Below are positions 55,081 to 63,591 of a stretch of 64,000 bases of DNA, one piece after another (position 1 is the first letter of the stretch; each line of letters starts with the position of its first letter). The translations under genes were made by a program, and so were the position numbers. The DNA is taken from contig CAWIXH010000001.1 of NCBI GenBank assembly GCA_963839995.1, positions 124,001 through 188,000 of the forward strand. The letters run 5' to 3'. This DNA comes from CAWIUB01 sp963839995 (GTDB lineage: Bacteria > Actinomycetota > Actinomycetes > Mycobacteriales > Jatrophihabitantaceae). The notes under the pieces are model-generated. The model saw only the letters and a program-made list of their open reading frames with translations, did no database searches and was not told the DNA's origin.

Positions 55081-56970
55081 CTACCCGACGGGACCGTCGT
55101 GCCGCAACACCGGGCGCAACCGATCGAGGACAGCAACATCGTCGATGGTGGACGGCACCACGACCTCGTCCCCGTCCGCGATGGCCCGCATCGTAGAGCG
55201 GATAATCTTGCCGGAACGGGTCTTGGGCAGCCCGGGCACCACGTCGACTTCGCGCAGCGCCACCACCGCGCCTATCATCTCGCGGACCCGGGCAACCAGT
55301 TCCGCGCTGATCTCGGCCGGGTCGCGGGTGACCCCGGCCTTGAGCACGGCGAACGCCCGGGGTACCTGGCCCTTCAGGGCGTCGTTGACCCCGATGACGG
55401 CGCATTCGGCGACGTCCGGATGACCGGCGACCACTTCTTCGATCGCACCAGTCGACAACCGGTGCCCGGCGACGTTGATGACGTCGTCGATCCGGCCCAT
55501 CACGTACAGGTAACCGTCGGCGTCCATGTGCCCGCCGTCGCCGGTCAAGTAGTAGCCAGGGAATCGGGTGAGGTAGCTCTCAACGTACCGGTCGTCGTCC
55601 TGCCACAGCGTGGTGAAGTTTCCGGGCGGCAGGGGCAACCGGACGACGATGGCCCCCTCCGTGTCCGGCGGTACGTCGGTTCCCTGCTGGTCGACCACGT
55701 GGACGTCGTAGCCGGGAACCGGGACGGTGGGCGATCCCGGCTTGACGGGAAGGGGCTCGAGGCCCATCAGGTTCGCTGCGATCGCCCATCCCGTCTCCGT
55801 CTGCCACCAGTGGTCGAGGACGGGAATGCCCAACTTGTCGCTGGCCCAGTGGTAGGTGTCCGGGTCCAGCCGCTCGCCGGCAAGGAAGAGATACTTGAAG
55901 TGACTTATGTCGTAGCGCGCCAGGTGCTCGGCGTTCGGGTCCTCCTTCCTGATCGCGCGGAATGCGGTAGGAGCGGTGAAGAGGGCCCGAACGCCGTGCT
56001 CGCTGATCACCCGCCAGAACGAGCCGGCGTCAGGTGTCCCGACGGGCTTGCCCTCGTAGAGAATTGTGGTGCACCCGGTGAGCAGTGGGGCGTAGACGAT
56101 GTAGCTGTGCCCAACGACCCAGCCGACGTCGGAGGCGGCCCAGTAGACGTCGCCCGGATGGGTGTCATAGATGTTTTCCATACTCCAGCGCAGCGCCACG
56201 GCGTGCCCGCCGTTGTCGCGGACCACGCCTTTGGGGCGCGCAGTCGTACCCGATGTGTAGAGGATGTACAGCGGGTCGGTGGCAGCGACCGGGACGCAAT
56301 CGGCGGGAGCGGCGGTGGCGGTCACGGCCTGCCAGTCGACGTCGCGAGGGCCCAGCGAGGCTCGTTCCTCCGGTCGTTGGAATACCACGCACTTTTCCGG
56401 CTTGTTGACGGCCTCCTCGATCGCTTGGTCCACCAACGGCTTGTACGGAATGATCCGGTTGGGCTCCAAGCCACAGGATGCACACACGAGAACCTTCGGT
56501 TTCGCGTCCTCGATCCGCAGTGCCAGTTCGTGCGCAGCGAACCCGCCGAACACGACCGAGTGCACGGCTCCCAGCCGTGCGCACGCCAGCATGGCGATGG
56601 CTGCCTGGGGAATCATCGGCATGTAGATGACGACGCGGTCGCCCTTGACGACTCCCAGCGAGCTCAGCGCGCCGGCGAACCGGGCCACCTCGTCCCGAAG
56701 CTGCGCGTAGGTGTAGGTCGCGCTGCGACCCGTCAACGGGCTGTCGTAGATCAATGCGGCCTGCCCGCCGCGGCCCGCCTCGACGTGCCGATCCAACGCG
56801 TTGTAGCAGGTGTTCAACACCCCGTCCGGGAACCAGTGGTAGAACGGCGCCGAAGAGTCGTCCAGGACCGTGTTCGGCACCTGGTCCCAGGAGATCAACT
56901 CGGCCGCCTCGCCCCAGAACGAAACCGGGTCGTTCACGCTGCGCAGGAACGCCTTCTTGTACGTGTCCAT
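55081..56970 (-). CDS. Propionyl-CoA synthetase-like acyl-CoA ligase, copy A (start at duplication junction)
   Basis: The 629-residue AMP-forming ligase has DPLYILYTSGTTARPKGVVR (P-loop), DNGGHAVALRWSMENIYDTH (typical of PrpE-like propionyl-CoA synthetases), HWWQTETGWAIA, YYLTGDGGHMDADGYLYVMG, and the acylated-type Lys in GLPKTRSGKIIRSTMRAI. It would activate propionate or acetate to the CoA ester. The ATG uses T56970, the first base of unit B, so its native promoter and ribosome site are replaced by the end of unit B. The frame stays open to 57087, giving an optional N-terminal extension with no homology. Confidence 0.87.
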   Translation of the reverse strand: MDTYKKAFLRSVNDPVSFWGEAAELISWDQVPNTVLDDSSAPFYHWFPDGVLNTCYNALDRHVEAGRGGQAALIYDSPLTGRSATYTYAQLRDEVARFAGALSSLGVVKGDRVVIYMPMIPQAAIAMLACARLGAVHSVVFGGFAAHELALRIEDAKPKVLVCASCGLEPNRIIPYKPLVDQAIEEAVNKPEKCVVFQRPEERASLGPRDVDWQAVTATAAPADCVPVAATDPLYILYTSGTTARPKGVVRDNGGHAVALRWSMENIYDTHPGDVYWAASDVGWVVGHSYIVYAPLLTGCTTILYEGKPVGTPDAGSFWRVISEHGVRALFTAPTAFRAIRKEDPNAEHLARYDISHFKYLFLAGERLDPDTYHWASDKLGIPVLDHWWQTETGWAIAANLMGLEPLPVKPGSPTVPVPGYDVHVVDQQGTDVPPDTEGAIVVRLPLPPGNFTTLWQDDDRYVESYLTRFPGYYLTGDGGHMDADGYLYVMGRIDDVINVAGHRLSTGAIEEVVAGHPDVAECAVIGVNDALKGQVPRAFAVLKAGVTRDPAEISAELVARVREMIGAVVALREVDVVPGLPKTRSGKIIRSTMRAIADGDEVVVPSTIDDVAVLDRLRPVLRHDGPVG

Positions 56971-57083
56971 GATCGCCGTCGTCACGCCGAGCACGGCGTC
57001 AAGCTGGCGGTCCGGCGGGGCGCTTGGCCGCCAGGTGGCGGTCGAAGCATCAGCAGGTGGCAGCCCGAGTCCCTGTGCGGCCC

Positions 57084-58679
57084 TCACAGGCTCACTGCGC
57101 GTGCGCCGAAGAAGTCCTCGCCGGCCACTAGCGACGCCAACACCTCCGCCGGCACCTGGGAGTCAGCCGTGACGATCATGACCGCCTCGCCGTCGCTGTC
57201 GCCTTCGGGCCGACGGCCGACTGCGGCCGAGATGATATTCACGCCGGCCTTGCCGAGCGCCGTTCCGACCCGTCCGAGCATCCCGGGCTGGTCACGGTAG
57301 CGGAAGACGGCGAGGTGTTTCTCGAGTTGCACGTTGAACCGCGAGCCCCACGCCTCCAGTAGGTGCGGTCGGTTACGGCGTCCCAGCACGGTGCCGACCA
57401 CCCGGGTGGTCTCGCCGCCGCTGCGCAGCCGGACGCGGATCAGGTCGGTGAAATCATGCGCCTGCGGCCGGCTTCTTTCGGCGATCGCGATGCCACGCTC
57501 GTGCGCGAGGGTGAAAGCGTTGACGTCGTTCACCGCCTCCTCCGTGTGCCCAGCGAGCATGCCCTTGACGACCTGGATCGTCAGCAGCCGGCTGTCGCGC
57601 TCGGCGATCCGGCCCAAAAACTCGACATCGACGGCGTCGATGGACGTACCTGGCCCTAGGGCTGCGGCGATCCTGCCGAGGCTCGCGCACAAGCCGACGA
57701 ACGGCCCGACCGCCTCGAGATCGTCCGCGGCGATCGACGGTAGGTTCACCGCACTCGTCACGGCTCCACCGGTGAGCGCGGCGACGGCCTGCTCGGCGGC
57801 CTGGTGGCCGGCGCGATCCGTTGCTTCGGCCGTCGAGGCCCCAAGGTGCGGCGTGACTACCACATTCGGATACCCGAACAGCGGGTGATCGGTGACTGGC
57901 TCGGTGCGAAAGACGTCCAAAGCCGCTCCAGCGACCTTGCCCGAGTCCAAAGCAGCCTGAAGATCTGCATCCACGATCAGCGGGCCCCGCGCGACATTGA
58001 GGATTCGCACGCCGTCCTTCATCTTCGCGAAGGCTGCGGCGTTCAGCCAGCCCTCCGTCTCCTTGTTCTTCGGCAGATGCACCGTGATGAAGTCGGCGGC
58101 GGCGTATACCTGGTCGGGGCTGGTCGCACGCTCGACCCCGAGCTCCCGGAAACGCTCCTCGGCGAGGTAAGCGTCGTACGCGAGCACTCGCATGCCGAAG
58201 CCGCGCGCCCGGTGGGCCACCAGCTGGCCGATCCGTCCGAACCCGACGACTCCGAGCGTCTTGTCGTGCAGCTCGACACCACTGAATTTTGCGCGGTCCC
58301 ACGTCCCGCCGACCAGCGAGGCGTGCGCCTGGGGGACGTTGCGCGCCAGCGCCAACAGCAACGCCATCGTGTGCTCGGCGGCGGTGATCACGTTTGACTG
58401 CGGAGCGTTTGCGACCACGACGCCGCGGCGGGTGGCGGCGTCGATATCGACGTTGTCGACCCCCACGCCCGCCCGTGCGACGACACGCAGGCGATCCGCT
58501 TTCGCCAGCAAGTCTGCGTCGACCAGGGTGGTCGAGCGGATCAGGATGCCGTCGAAGTCGGCGATGCGTCGCTCGAGCTCGTTCCGGCCCCAGCTCGTCC
58601 CGATCTCCACCTCGAGCCCGGCCGCTCGCAGCAACTCGACCGCGGGCTCGCCGACGTTCTCCGCGACGAGCACCTTCAT
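57084..58679 (-). CDS. serA: D-3-phosphoglycerate dehydrogenase, copy B
   Basis: The 531-residue duplicate of the copy at 51963 differs by one residue that I could find (Ala instead of Gly in GHTEEAVNDVNAF). All catalytic, NAD-binding and ACT-domain features are present. Downstream of its stop about 110 bp of unit-specific DNA lead to the junction with unit A. Which copy is ancestral cannot be told from the coding sequence. Confidence 0.95.
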   Translation of the reverse strand: MKVLVAENVGEPAVELLRAAGLEVEIGTSWGRNELERRIADFDGILIRSTTLVDADLLAKADRLRVVARAGVGVDNVDIDAATRRGVVVANAPQSNVITAAEHTMALLLALARNVPQAHASLVGGTWDRAKFSGVELHDKTLGVVGFGRIGQLVAHRARGFGMRVLAYDAYLAEERFRELGVERATSPDQVYAAADFITVHLPKNKETEGWLNAAAFAKMKDGVRILNVARGPLIVDADLQAALDSGKVAGAALDVFRTEPVTDHPLFGYPNVVVTPHLGASTAEATDRAGHQAAEQAVAALTGGAVTSAVNLPSIAADDLEAVGPFVGLCASLGRIAAALGPGTSIDAVDVEFLGRIAERDSRLLTIQVVKGMLAGHTEEAVNDVNAFTLAHERGIAIAERSRPQAHDFTDLIRVRLRSGGETTRVVGTVLGRRNRPHLLEAWGSRFNVQLEKHLAVFRYRDQPGMLGRVGTALGKAGVNIISAAVGRRPEGDSDGEAVMIVTADSQVPAEVLASLVAGEDFFGARAVSL

Positions 58680-59728
58680 GCCGGACGCTGCACTTCGACC
58701 ACCTCTAGCACGGCTGCAGGATCGCGGCGCGGCGTGCGGGACAGCTCAACTGTCGAGTCGGGCGGGTAGCCGATGCGCAGCATTATCTGCGGGTAGCCGA
58801 TCCATCCCATCAGTCCCTGTACACGGGTCCGGAATGCGGCGAAATCGACTGCCTGGCTCAGCGGGCAGGTGGCCAGGCCGAGCAGCTCTGCTTGGATCAT
58901 CAGGCGCATCATGGCCTCGCCCGCGCGCAAGTGATCGGCTGCCGTGTCCGAGTCGGTGATCGCCACCGCGATCAGCGGTCGCTCGTCGACATCGCGTTCG
59001 ATCAGTTGTCGGCCGGTGACGCCGACCTCGAAGTCGCGTGGCGGGACGTCCGTGTGCCGAGGCTGGTCGGCGGGGACATGAGGGATGACCTCGAGCGGCA
59101 CCCCATCCGAGAAGGCATGGACGTCAGGGTCATGCACCCACCGGTTCATCTCCGCGACGTAGGCATCGTCGTCGCGTTCGACTCGGTCGGCCCAGCTCAC
59201 GGCCACGGCGAGATTGATGCGCTGATCTTCGCGGACCGGGAAATCAACCAGAACGTCAGCGCCGCTGCTGACCCGCCGTAGTAACTCGATGCTGTCAGCG
59301 GGCACCGGCTCACTCGTGAACGGGCGGCGGTCGCTGCGACGACGCAGCGCCGCGTCTGCCTGAGCCAAGACCTGCTCGTCGGGTTCTTGACGGCCTACCG
59401 GGCGAAGCCGGGCAAGCGCGTCCGGGTTGGCGGGATCGGGCCACCGTCTGGTCTCGATCTGCCAACCGGCGGCCCGCAGCCCGAGCTCGGTCAGCACCAG
59501 CGCCGCCCCGCAGCTGACCAGCAGAGAGTGCCCGTCCGGATCGGCCACCGCCAGCTGCCGGGTCCGGTCGGCCAACAGCGTCAAACCGTCGGCGTCGAGC
59601 TCCCACCGCCACGGCTGGGTGTTGTGGATCGACGGTGCCCGGACCGCGACGGCGAGAGCAGCTTCCACCGTTGCCCGATCAAGGCGGTCCTCGTCTGGCT
59701 CGTCTGCCCGGCTCGTGCCGCCCGCCAT
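58676..59728 (-). CDS. Acg-like nitroreductase family protein, copy B
   Basis: The translated product equals that of copy A over its whole length by eye, with the same ATGA overlap into serA. It therefore adds gene dosage, not a new function. Confidence 0.85.
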   Translation of the reverse strand: MAGGTSRADEPDEDRLDRATVEAALAVAVRAPSIHNTQPWRWELDADGLTLLADRTRQLAVADPDGHSLLVSCGAALVLTELGLRAAGWQIETRRWPDPANPDALARLRPVGRQEPDEQVLAQADAALRRRSDRRPFTSEPVPADSIELLRRVSSGADVLVDFPVREDQRINLAVAVSWADRVERDDDAYVAEMNRWVHDPDVHAFSDGVPLEVIPHVPADQPRHTDVPPRDFEVGVTGRQLIERDVDERPLIAVAITDSDTAADHLRAGEAMMRLMIQAELLGLATCPLSQAVDFAAFRTRVQGLMGWIGYPQIMLRIGYPPDSTVELSRTPRRDPAAVLEVVEVQRPA

Positions 59729-59897
59729 CGTCGCCCTTCCGCTGCTGAAATCTCCCCGGGCCCGCTGAGGCCCGGGCGTGTCTCTGTGAAGGATACGGAG
59801 CGCGGCGCCGCCGGGCCTGAGCAGGCTGTCGGTCGGAAATCCACCGCACGGCTGCCCCACGCCGCACCCGCCTCCTGCCAACTCGTCGCGATCCTGG

Positions 59898-60155
59898 TCA
59901 GGGCTCGATACCAGGCGCCACCCCGTGGTCGCGGCGGACGAGCGCGATCCCGCGCCGCAGGGTGAGCAGGGTCAGACTGGCCTGCACCTGCGACCGGGTC
60001 GTCTGCCGCCGAACGTCAAGGGGCAATCGGCCCCACACCGAGTCCACGATCTCCTCCGCGGTCACGTTTGCGACGGTCTCGTTGCGCTCGCGGGCGTCGC
60101 GGTCGTACCGGCCGAGCGCATCGTCAACCCAGCGGCGCAACATGGATCTGTCCAC
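59898..60155 (-). CDS. Small hypothetical protein, copy B
   Basis: Same sequence and same position (between synthetase and nitroreductase) as the copy at 54777. Family unknown; start uncertain between GTG 60155 and ATG 60143. Confidence 0.5.
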   Translation of the reverse strand: MDRSMLRRWVDDALGRYDRDARERNETVANVTAEEIVDSVWGRLPLDVRRQTTRSQVQASLTLLTLRRGIALVRRDHGVAPGIEP

Positions 60156-60201
60156 TGCGCAAGCCTGCGCTCTGCGGCGCCACGGTGTCGAATCCAGGCG
60201 G

Positions 60202-62091
60202 CTACCCGACGGGACCGTCGTGCCGCAACACCGGGCGCAACCGATCGAGGACAGCAACATCGTCGATGGTGGACGGCACCACGACCTCGTCCCCGTCCGC
60301 GATGGCCCGCATCGTAGAGCGGATAATCTTGCCGGAACGGGTCTTGGGCAGCCCGGGCACCACGTCGACTTCGCGCAGCGCCACCACCGCGCCTATCATC
60401 TCGCGGACCCGGGCAACCAGTTCCGCGCTGATCTCGGCCGGGTCGCGGGTGACCCCGGCCTTGAGCACGGCGAACGCCCGGGGTACCTGGCCCTTCAGGG
60501 CGTCGTTGACCCCGATGACGGCGCATTCGGCGACGTCCGGATGACCGGCGACCACTTCTTCGATCGCACCAGTCGACAACCGGTGCCCGGCGACGTTGAT
60601 GACGTCGTCGATCCGGCCCATCACGTACAGGTAACCGTCGGCGTCCATGTGCCCGCCGTCGCCGGTCAAGTAGTAGCCAGGGAATCGGGTGAGGTAGCTC
60701 TCAACGTACCGGTCGTCGTCCTGCCACAGCGTGGTGAAGTTTCCGGGCGGCAGGGGCAACCGGACGACGATGGCCCCCTCCGTGTCCGGCGGTACGTCGG
60801 TTCCCTGCTGGTCGACCACGTGGACGTCGTAGCCGGGAACCGGGACGGTGGGCGATCCCGGCTTGACGGGAAGGGGCTCGAGGCCCATCAGGTTCGCTGC
60901 GATCGCCCATCCCGTCTCCGTCTGCCACCAGTGGTCGAGGACGGGAATGCCCAACTTGTCGCTGGCCCAGTGGTAGGTGTCCGGGTCCAGCCGCTCGCCG
61001 GCAAGGAAGAGATACTTGAAGTGACTTATGTCGTAGCGCGCCAGGTGCTCGGCGTTCGGGTCCTCCTTCCTGATCGCGCGGAATGCGGTAGGAGCGGTGA
61101 AGAGGGCCCGAACGCCGTGCTCGCTGATCACCCGCCAGAACGAGCCGGCGTCAGGTGTCCCGACGGGCTTGCCCTCGTAGAGAATTGTGGTGCACCCGGT
61201 GAGCAGTGGGGCGTAGACGATGTAGCTGTGCCCAACGACCCAGCCGACGTCGGAGGCGGCCCAGTAGACGTCGCCCGGATGGGTGTCATAGATGTTTTCC
61301 ATACTCCAGCGCAGCGCCACGGCGTGCCCGCCGTTGTCGCGGACCACGCCTTTGGGGCGCGCAGTCGTACCCGATGTGTAGAGGATGTACAGCGGGTCGG
61401 TGGCAGCGACCGGGACGCAATCGGCGGGAGCGGCGGTGGCGGTCACGGCCTGCCAGTCGACGTCGCGAGGGCCCAGCGAGGCTCGTTCCTCCGGTCGTTG
61501 GAATACCACGCACTTTTCCGGCTTGTTGACGGCCTCCTCGATCGCTTGGTCCACCAACGGCTTGTACGGAATGATCCGGTTGGGCTCCAAGCCACAGGAT
61601 GCACACACGAGAACCTTCGGTTTCGCGTCCTCGATCCGCAGTGCCAGTTCGTGCGCAGCGAACCCGCCGAACACGACCGAGTGCACGGCTCCCAGCCGTG
61701 CGCACGCCAGCATGGCGATGGCTGCCTGGGGAATCATCGGCATGTAGATGACGACGCGGTCGCCCTTGACGACTCCCAGCGAGCTCAGCGCGCCGGCGAA
61801 CCGGGCCACCTCGTCCCGAAGCTGCGCGTAGGTGTAGGTCGCGCTGCGACCCGTCAACGGGCTGTCGTAGATCAATGCGGCCTGCCCGCCGCGGCCCGCC
61901 TCGACGTGCCGATCCAACGCGTTGTAGCAGGTGTTCAACACCCCGTCCGGGAACCAGTGGTAGAACGGCGCCGAAGAGTCGTCCAGGACCGTGTTCGGCA
62001 CCTGGTCCCAGGAGATCAACTCGGCCGCCTCGCCCCAGAACGAAACCGGGTCGTTCACGCTGCGCAGGAACGCCTTCTTGTACGTGTCCAT
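60202..62091 (-). CDS. Propionyl-CoA synthetase-like acyl-CoA ligase, copy B (native 5' end)
   Basis: Same 629-residue product as copy A. Here the sequence before ATG 62091 reads ACGGAGATCGAGCG, giving a plausible ribosome site (GGAG), and leads into about 250 bp of intergenic DNA shared with dinB on the other strand. In both copies the P-loop reads SGTTARPKG, whereas the family consensus has Gly at the Ala position. The stretch is otherwise normal. Confidence 0.9.
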   Translation of the reverse strand: MDTYKKAFLRSVNDPVSFWGEAAELISWDQVPNTVLDDSSAPFYHWFPDGVLNTCYNALDRHVEAGRGGQAALIYDSPLTGRSATYTYAQLRDEVARFAGALSSLGVVKGDRVVIYMPMIPQAAIAMLACARLGAVHSVVFGGFAAHELALRIEDAKPKVLVCASCGLEPNRIIPYKPLVDQAIEEAVNKPEKCVVFQRPEERASLGPRDVDWQAVTATAAPADCVPVAATDPLYILYTSGTTARPKGVVRDNGGHAVALRWSMENIYDTHPGDVYWAASDVGWVVGHSYIVYAPLLTGCTTILYEGKPVGTPDAGSFWRVISEHGVRALFTAPTAFRAIRKEDPNAEHLARYDISHFKYLFLAGERLDPDTYHWASDKLGIPVLDHWWQTETGWAIAANLMGLEPLPVKPGSPTVPVPGYDVHVVDQQGTDVPPDTEGAIVVRLPLPPGNFTTLWQDDDRYVESYLTRFPGYYLTGDGGHMDADGYLYVMGRIDDVINVAGHRLSTGAIEEVVAGHPDVAECAVIGVNDALKGQVPRAFAVLKAGVTRDPAEISAELVARVREMIGAVVALREVDVVPGLPKTRSGKIIRSTMRAIADGDEVVVPSTIDDVAVLDRLRPVLRHDGPVG

Positions 62092-62223
62092 CGCTCGATC
62101 TCCGTTACCTCGAGTCACCGGCGCGCTGCCGTGAGCGGGGGTCGCTGGTCGCAGTATTGCAGCCGCGATGCGTGCTGAACACCCGCAGTTTGACCACGCA
62201 TCGATCCGTCAAACCGGCTGGAC

Positions 62224-62297
62224 GCTCTGCTGAGCTGACGCGGCCAGCGAAACAGCTCCACCGGCTGAGCTCTGCTGAGCTGACGCGGCCAGCGAAA
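62224..62297. repeat. Two 29-bp direct repeats, 45-bp period
   Basis: A 29-bp stretch starting GCTCTGCTGAGCTGACGCGG occurs exactly at 62224-62252 and 62269-62297. A preceding CCGGCTG is also repeated, so the real unit is about 45 bp. It lies in the divergent region between the synthetase and dinB and could hold operator sites. Only two copies, so not a CRISPR array. Confidence 0.9.
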
Positions 62298-62336
62298 GCA
62301 GCGTCCACCAGATCCCTACCGCAGCTAACCGGCATG

Positions 62337-62350
62337 CGAACATATGTTCG
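62337..62350 (+). promoter_or_regulatory. LexA-binding SOS box overlapping the dinB start
   Basis: CGAACATATGTTCG is a perfect palindrome matching the actinobacterial/Bacillus-type LexA consensus CGAAC-N4-GTTCG. It covers ATG 62344, so repressor binding would block a promoter immediately upstream. Placement before a translesion polymerase makes SOS control very likely. Confidence 0.88.
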
Positions 62351-63540
62351 TGACGGGCGCAGCCACGATCCTGCACGCCGATCTCGACGCGTTCTACGCA
62401 TCGGTCGAGCAACGAGACGATCCGCGGCTGCGCGGCCGACCGGTGATCGTCGGAGCTGGCGTCGTGCTCGCGGCCAGTTACCAGGCCAAGGCTTACGGGG
62501 TGCGGACGGCGATGGGCGGCGCCCGGGCGCTCCGGCTGTGCCCACAGGCGGTCGTCGTGCGGCCCCGAATGTCGGCCTACGCCGAGGCGAGCCGGGAAGT
62601 GTTCGCGGTGTTCGAGGACACCACGCCGCTAGTCGAACCGCTCTCGATCGATGAGGCGTTCCTCGACGTCGGCGGGCTGAGCCGGGTCTCGGGCACGCCC
62701 GCCGAGATCGCCCTGCGGTTGCGGCGCGACGTCCTGCAACGGGTTGGCCTGCCGATCACGGTCGGCGTGGCCAGGACCAAGTTCCTCGCCAAGGTGGCCA
62801 GCGGGGTGGCCAAGCCGGACGGCCTGCTCCGGGTGCCGCCCGAGGGAGAATTGGCGTTCCTGCATCCGCTGCCGGTCGAACGACTGTGGGGGGTCGGGGA
62901 GGTCACCGCGCACAAGCTTCGCGATCGGGGGATCACCACCGTCGGCGCGGTCGCCGAGCTCGGCGAGCCGGCGCTGGTCTCGATGCTGGGGCGGGCCTCC
63001 GGCCGGCATCTGCACGCCCTCGCCCACAACCGTGATCCCCGGTCGGTGGAGGTGGGGCGCCGGCGGCGCTCAGTTGGGGCACAGCGCGCCCTCGGCCGCA
63101 GACCCAAGTCACCCGACGAGCTCGATGCCGTCCTCGTCGCCCTCGTGGACCGCGTCACCCGCCGGATGCGCGCCGGCGGACGGGTAGGCCGCACCGTCGT
63201 GCTCCGGCTGCGCTTCGACGACTACTCGCGGGTGACCCGGTCGCATACCCTGCCGCGGGCGACCGCAGAGACCCAGACGATTCTCGAGGCCGCCAGACAG
63301 CTCCTGATGACCGCCACACCGATGATCGAACAGCTCGGCCTCACCCTCGTCGGCGTGGCGGTCGCCAACCTCGACCGCCACGGCGCCATCCAGCTGACTC
63401 TGCCGTTCGACCACTACGACGCGGCTGCCCTCGACGCCGCTCTCGACCACGTGCGCGAACGGTTCGGCTCGGCCGCGGTCACGCGCGCCGTGCTGATCGG
63501 CCGCGACCAGGACCCGTGGGTGCCGCTGCTGCCCGACTGA
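62344..63540 (+). CDS. dinB: DNA polymerase IV (Y-family)
   Basis: The 398-residue translesion polymerase opens ILHADLDAFYASVEQRDDPR (first metal Asp). It has VVLAASYQAKAYGVRTAMGG, the catalytic LVEPLSIDEAFLDV (Asp-Glu), VGVARTKFLAKVASGVAKPD with LLRVPPEGELAFLHPLPVER, helix-hairpin-helix LWGVGEVTAHKLRDRGITTV and the little-finger domain. No beta-clamp motif is obvious beyond LTLPF near the C-terminus, which fits one. The start is ATG 62344 inside the SOS box, or the in-frame GTG 62350. There is no Shine-Dalgarno, so the mRNA may be leaderless. Confidence 0.95.
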   Translation: MFVTGAATILHADLDAFYASVEQRDDPRLRGRPVIVGAGVVLAASYQAKAYGVRTAMGGARALRLCPQAVVVRPRMSAYAEASREVFAVFEDTTPLVEPLSIDEAFLDVGGLSRVSGTPAEIALRLRRDVLQRVGLPITVGVARTKFLAKVASGVAKPDGLLRVPPEGELAFLHPLPVERLWGVGEVTAHKLRDRGITTVGAVAELGEPALVSMLGRASGRHLHALAHNRDPRSVEVGRRRRSVGAQRALGRRPKSPDELDAVLVALVDRVTRRMRAGGRVGRTVVLRLRFDDYSRVTRSHTLPRATAETQTILEAARQLLMTATPMIEQLGLTLVGVAVANLDRHGAIQLTLPFDHYDAAALDAALDHVRERFGSAAVTRAVLIGRDQDPWVPLLPD

Positions 63541-63591
63541 GCTGCCATCACGTCCTGCACAGCCAGTCGCCGAGGCCTCAATCGCCGACGG

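Larger units (their letters stand above)
51848..56969. repeat. Tandem direct duplication, unit A (about 5.1 kb)
   Basis: 5122 bp that recur head-to-tail as 56970-62090. Both begin TGATCGCCGTCGTCACGCC and end CTTGTACGTGTCCA. By eye the copies differ by one 1-bp indel (GCATGGCGG here, GCTGGCGG in unit B) and about five substitutions, all before about 52,515; beyond that I found none. The unit encodes, on the minus strand, an acyl-CoA synthetase, a small protein, a nitroreductase and SerA. Confidence 0.93.
56970..62090. repeat. Tandem direct duplication, unit B (about 5.1 kb)
   Basis: 5121 bp, the second copy of 51848-56969. Its right edge continues into unique sequence that looks like a native upstream region of the acyl-CoA synthetase gene, so this is the copy with an undisturbed first gene. 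Its left edge is the junction with unit A. Confidence 0.93.

Noticed and set aside
56971..57087. N-terminal extension of ligase copy A as a genuine domain
   Set aside because: The residues come from unit B's serA-downstream DNA across the duplication joint; copy B lacks them.
54841..57300. 819-residue plus-strand open frame opposite the acyl-CoA ligase (and its twin at 59962)
   Set aside because: It is the antisense shadow of the ligase: Arg/His/Val-rich with no domain, produced by GC-rich codon structure.
62224..62297. CRISPR array
   Set aside because: Only two repeats with a 16-bp gap, no cas genes, and the gap is too short for a spacer.
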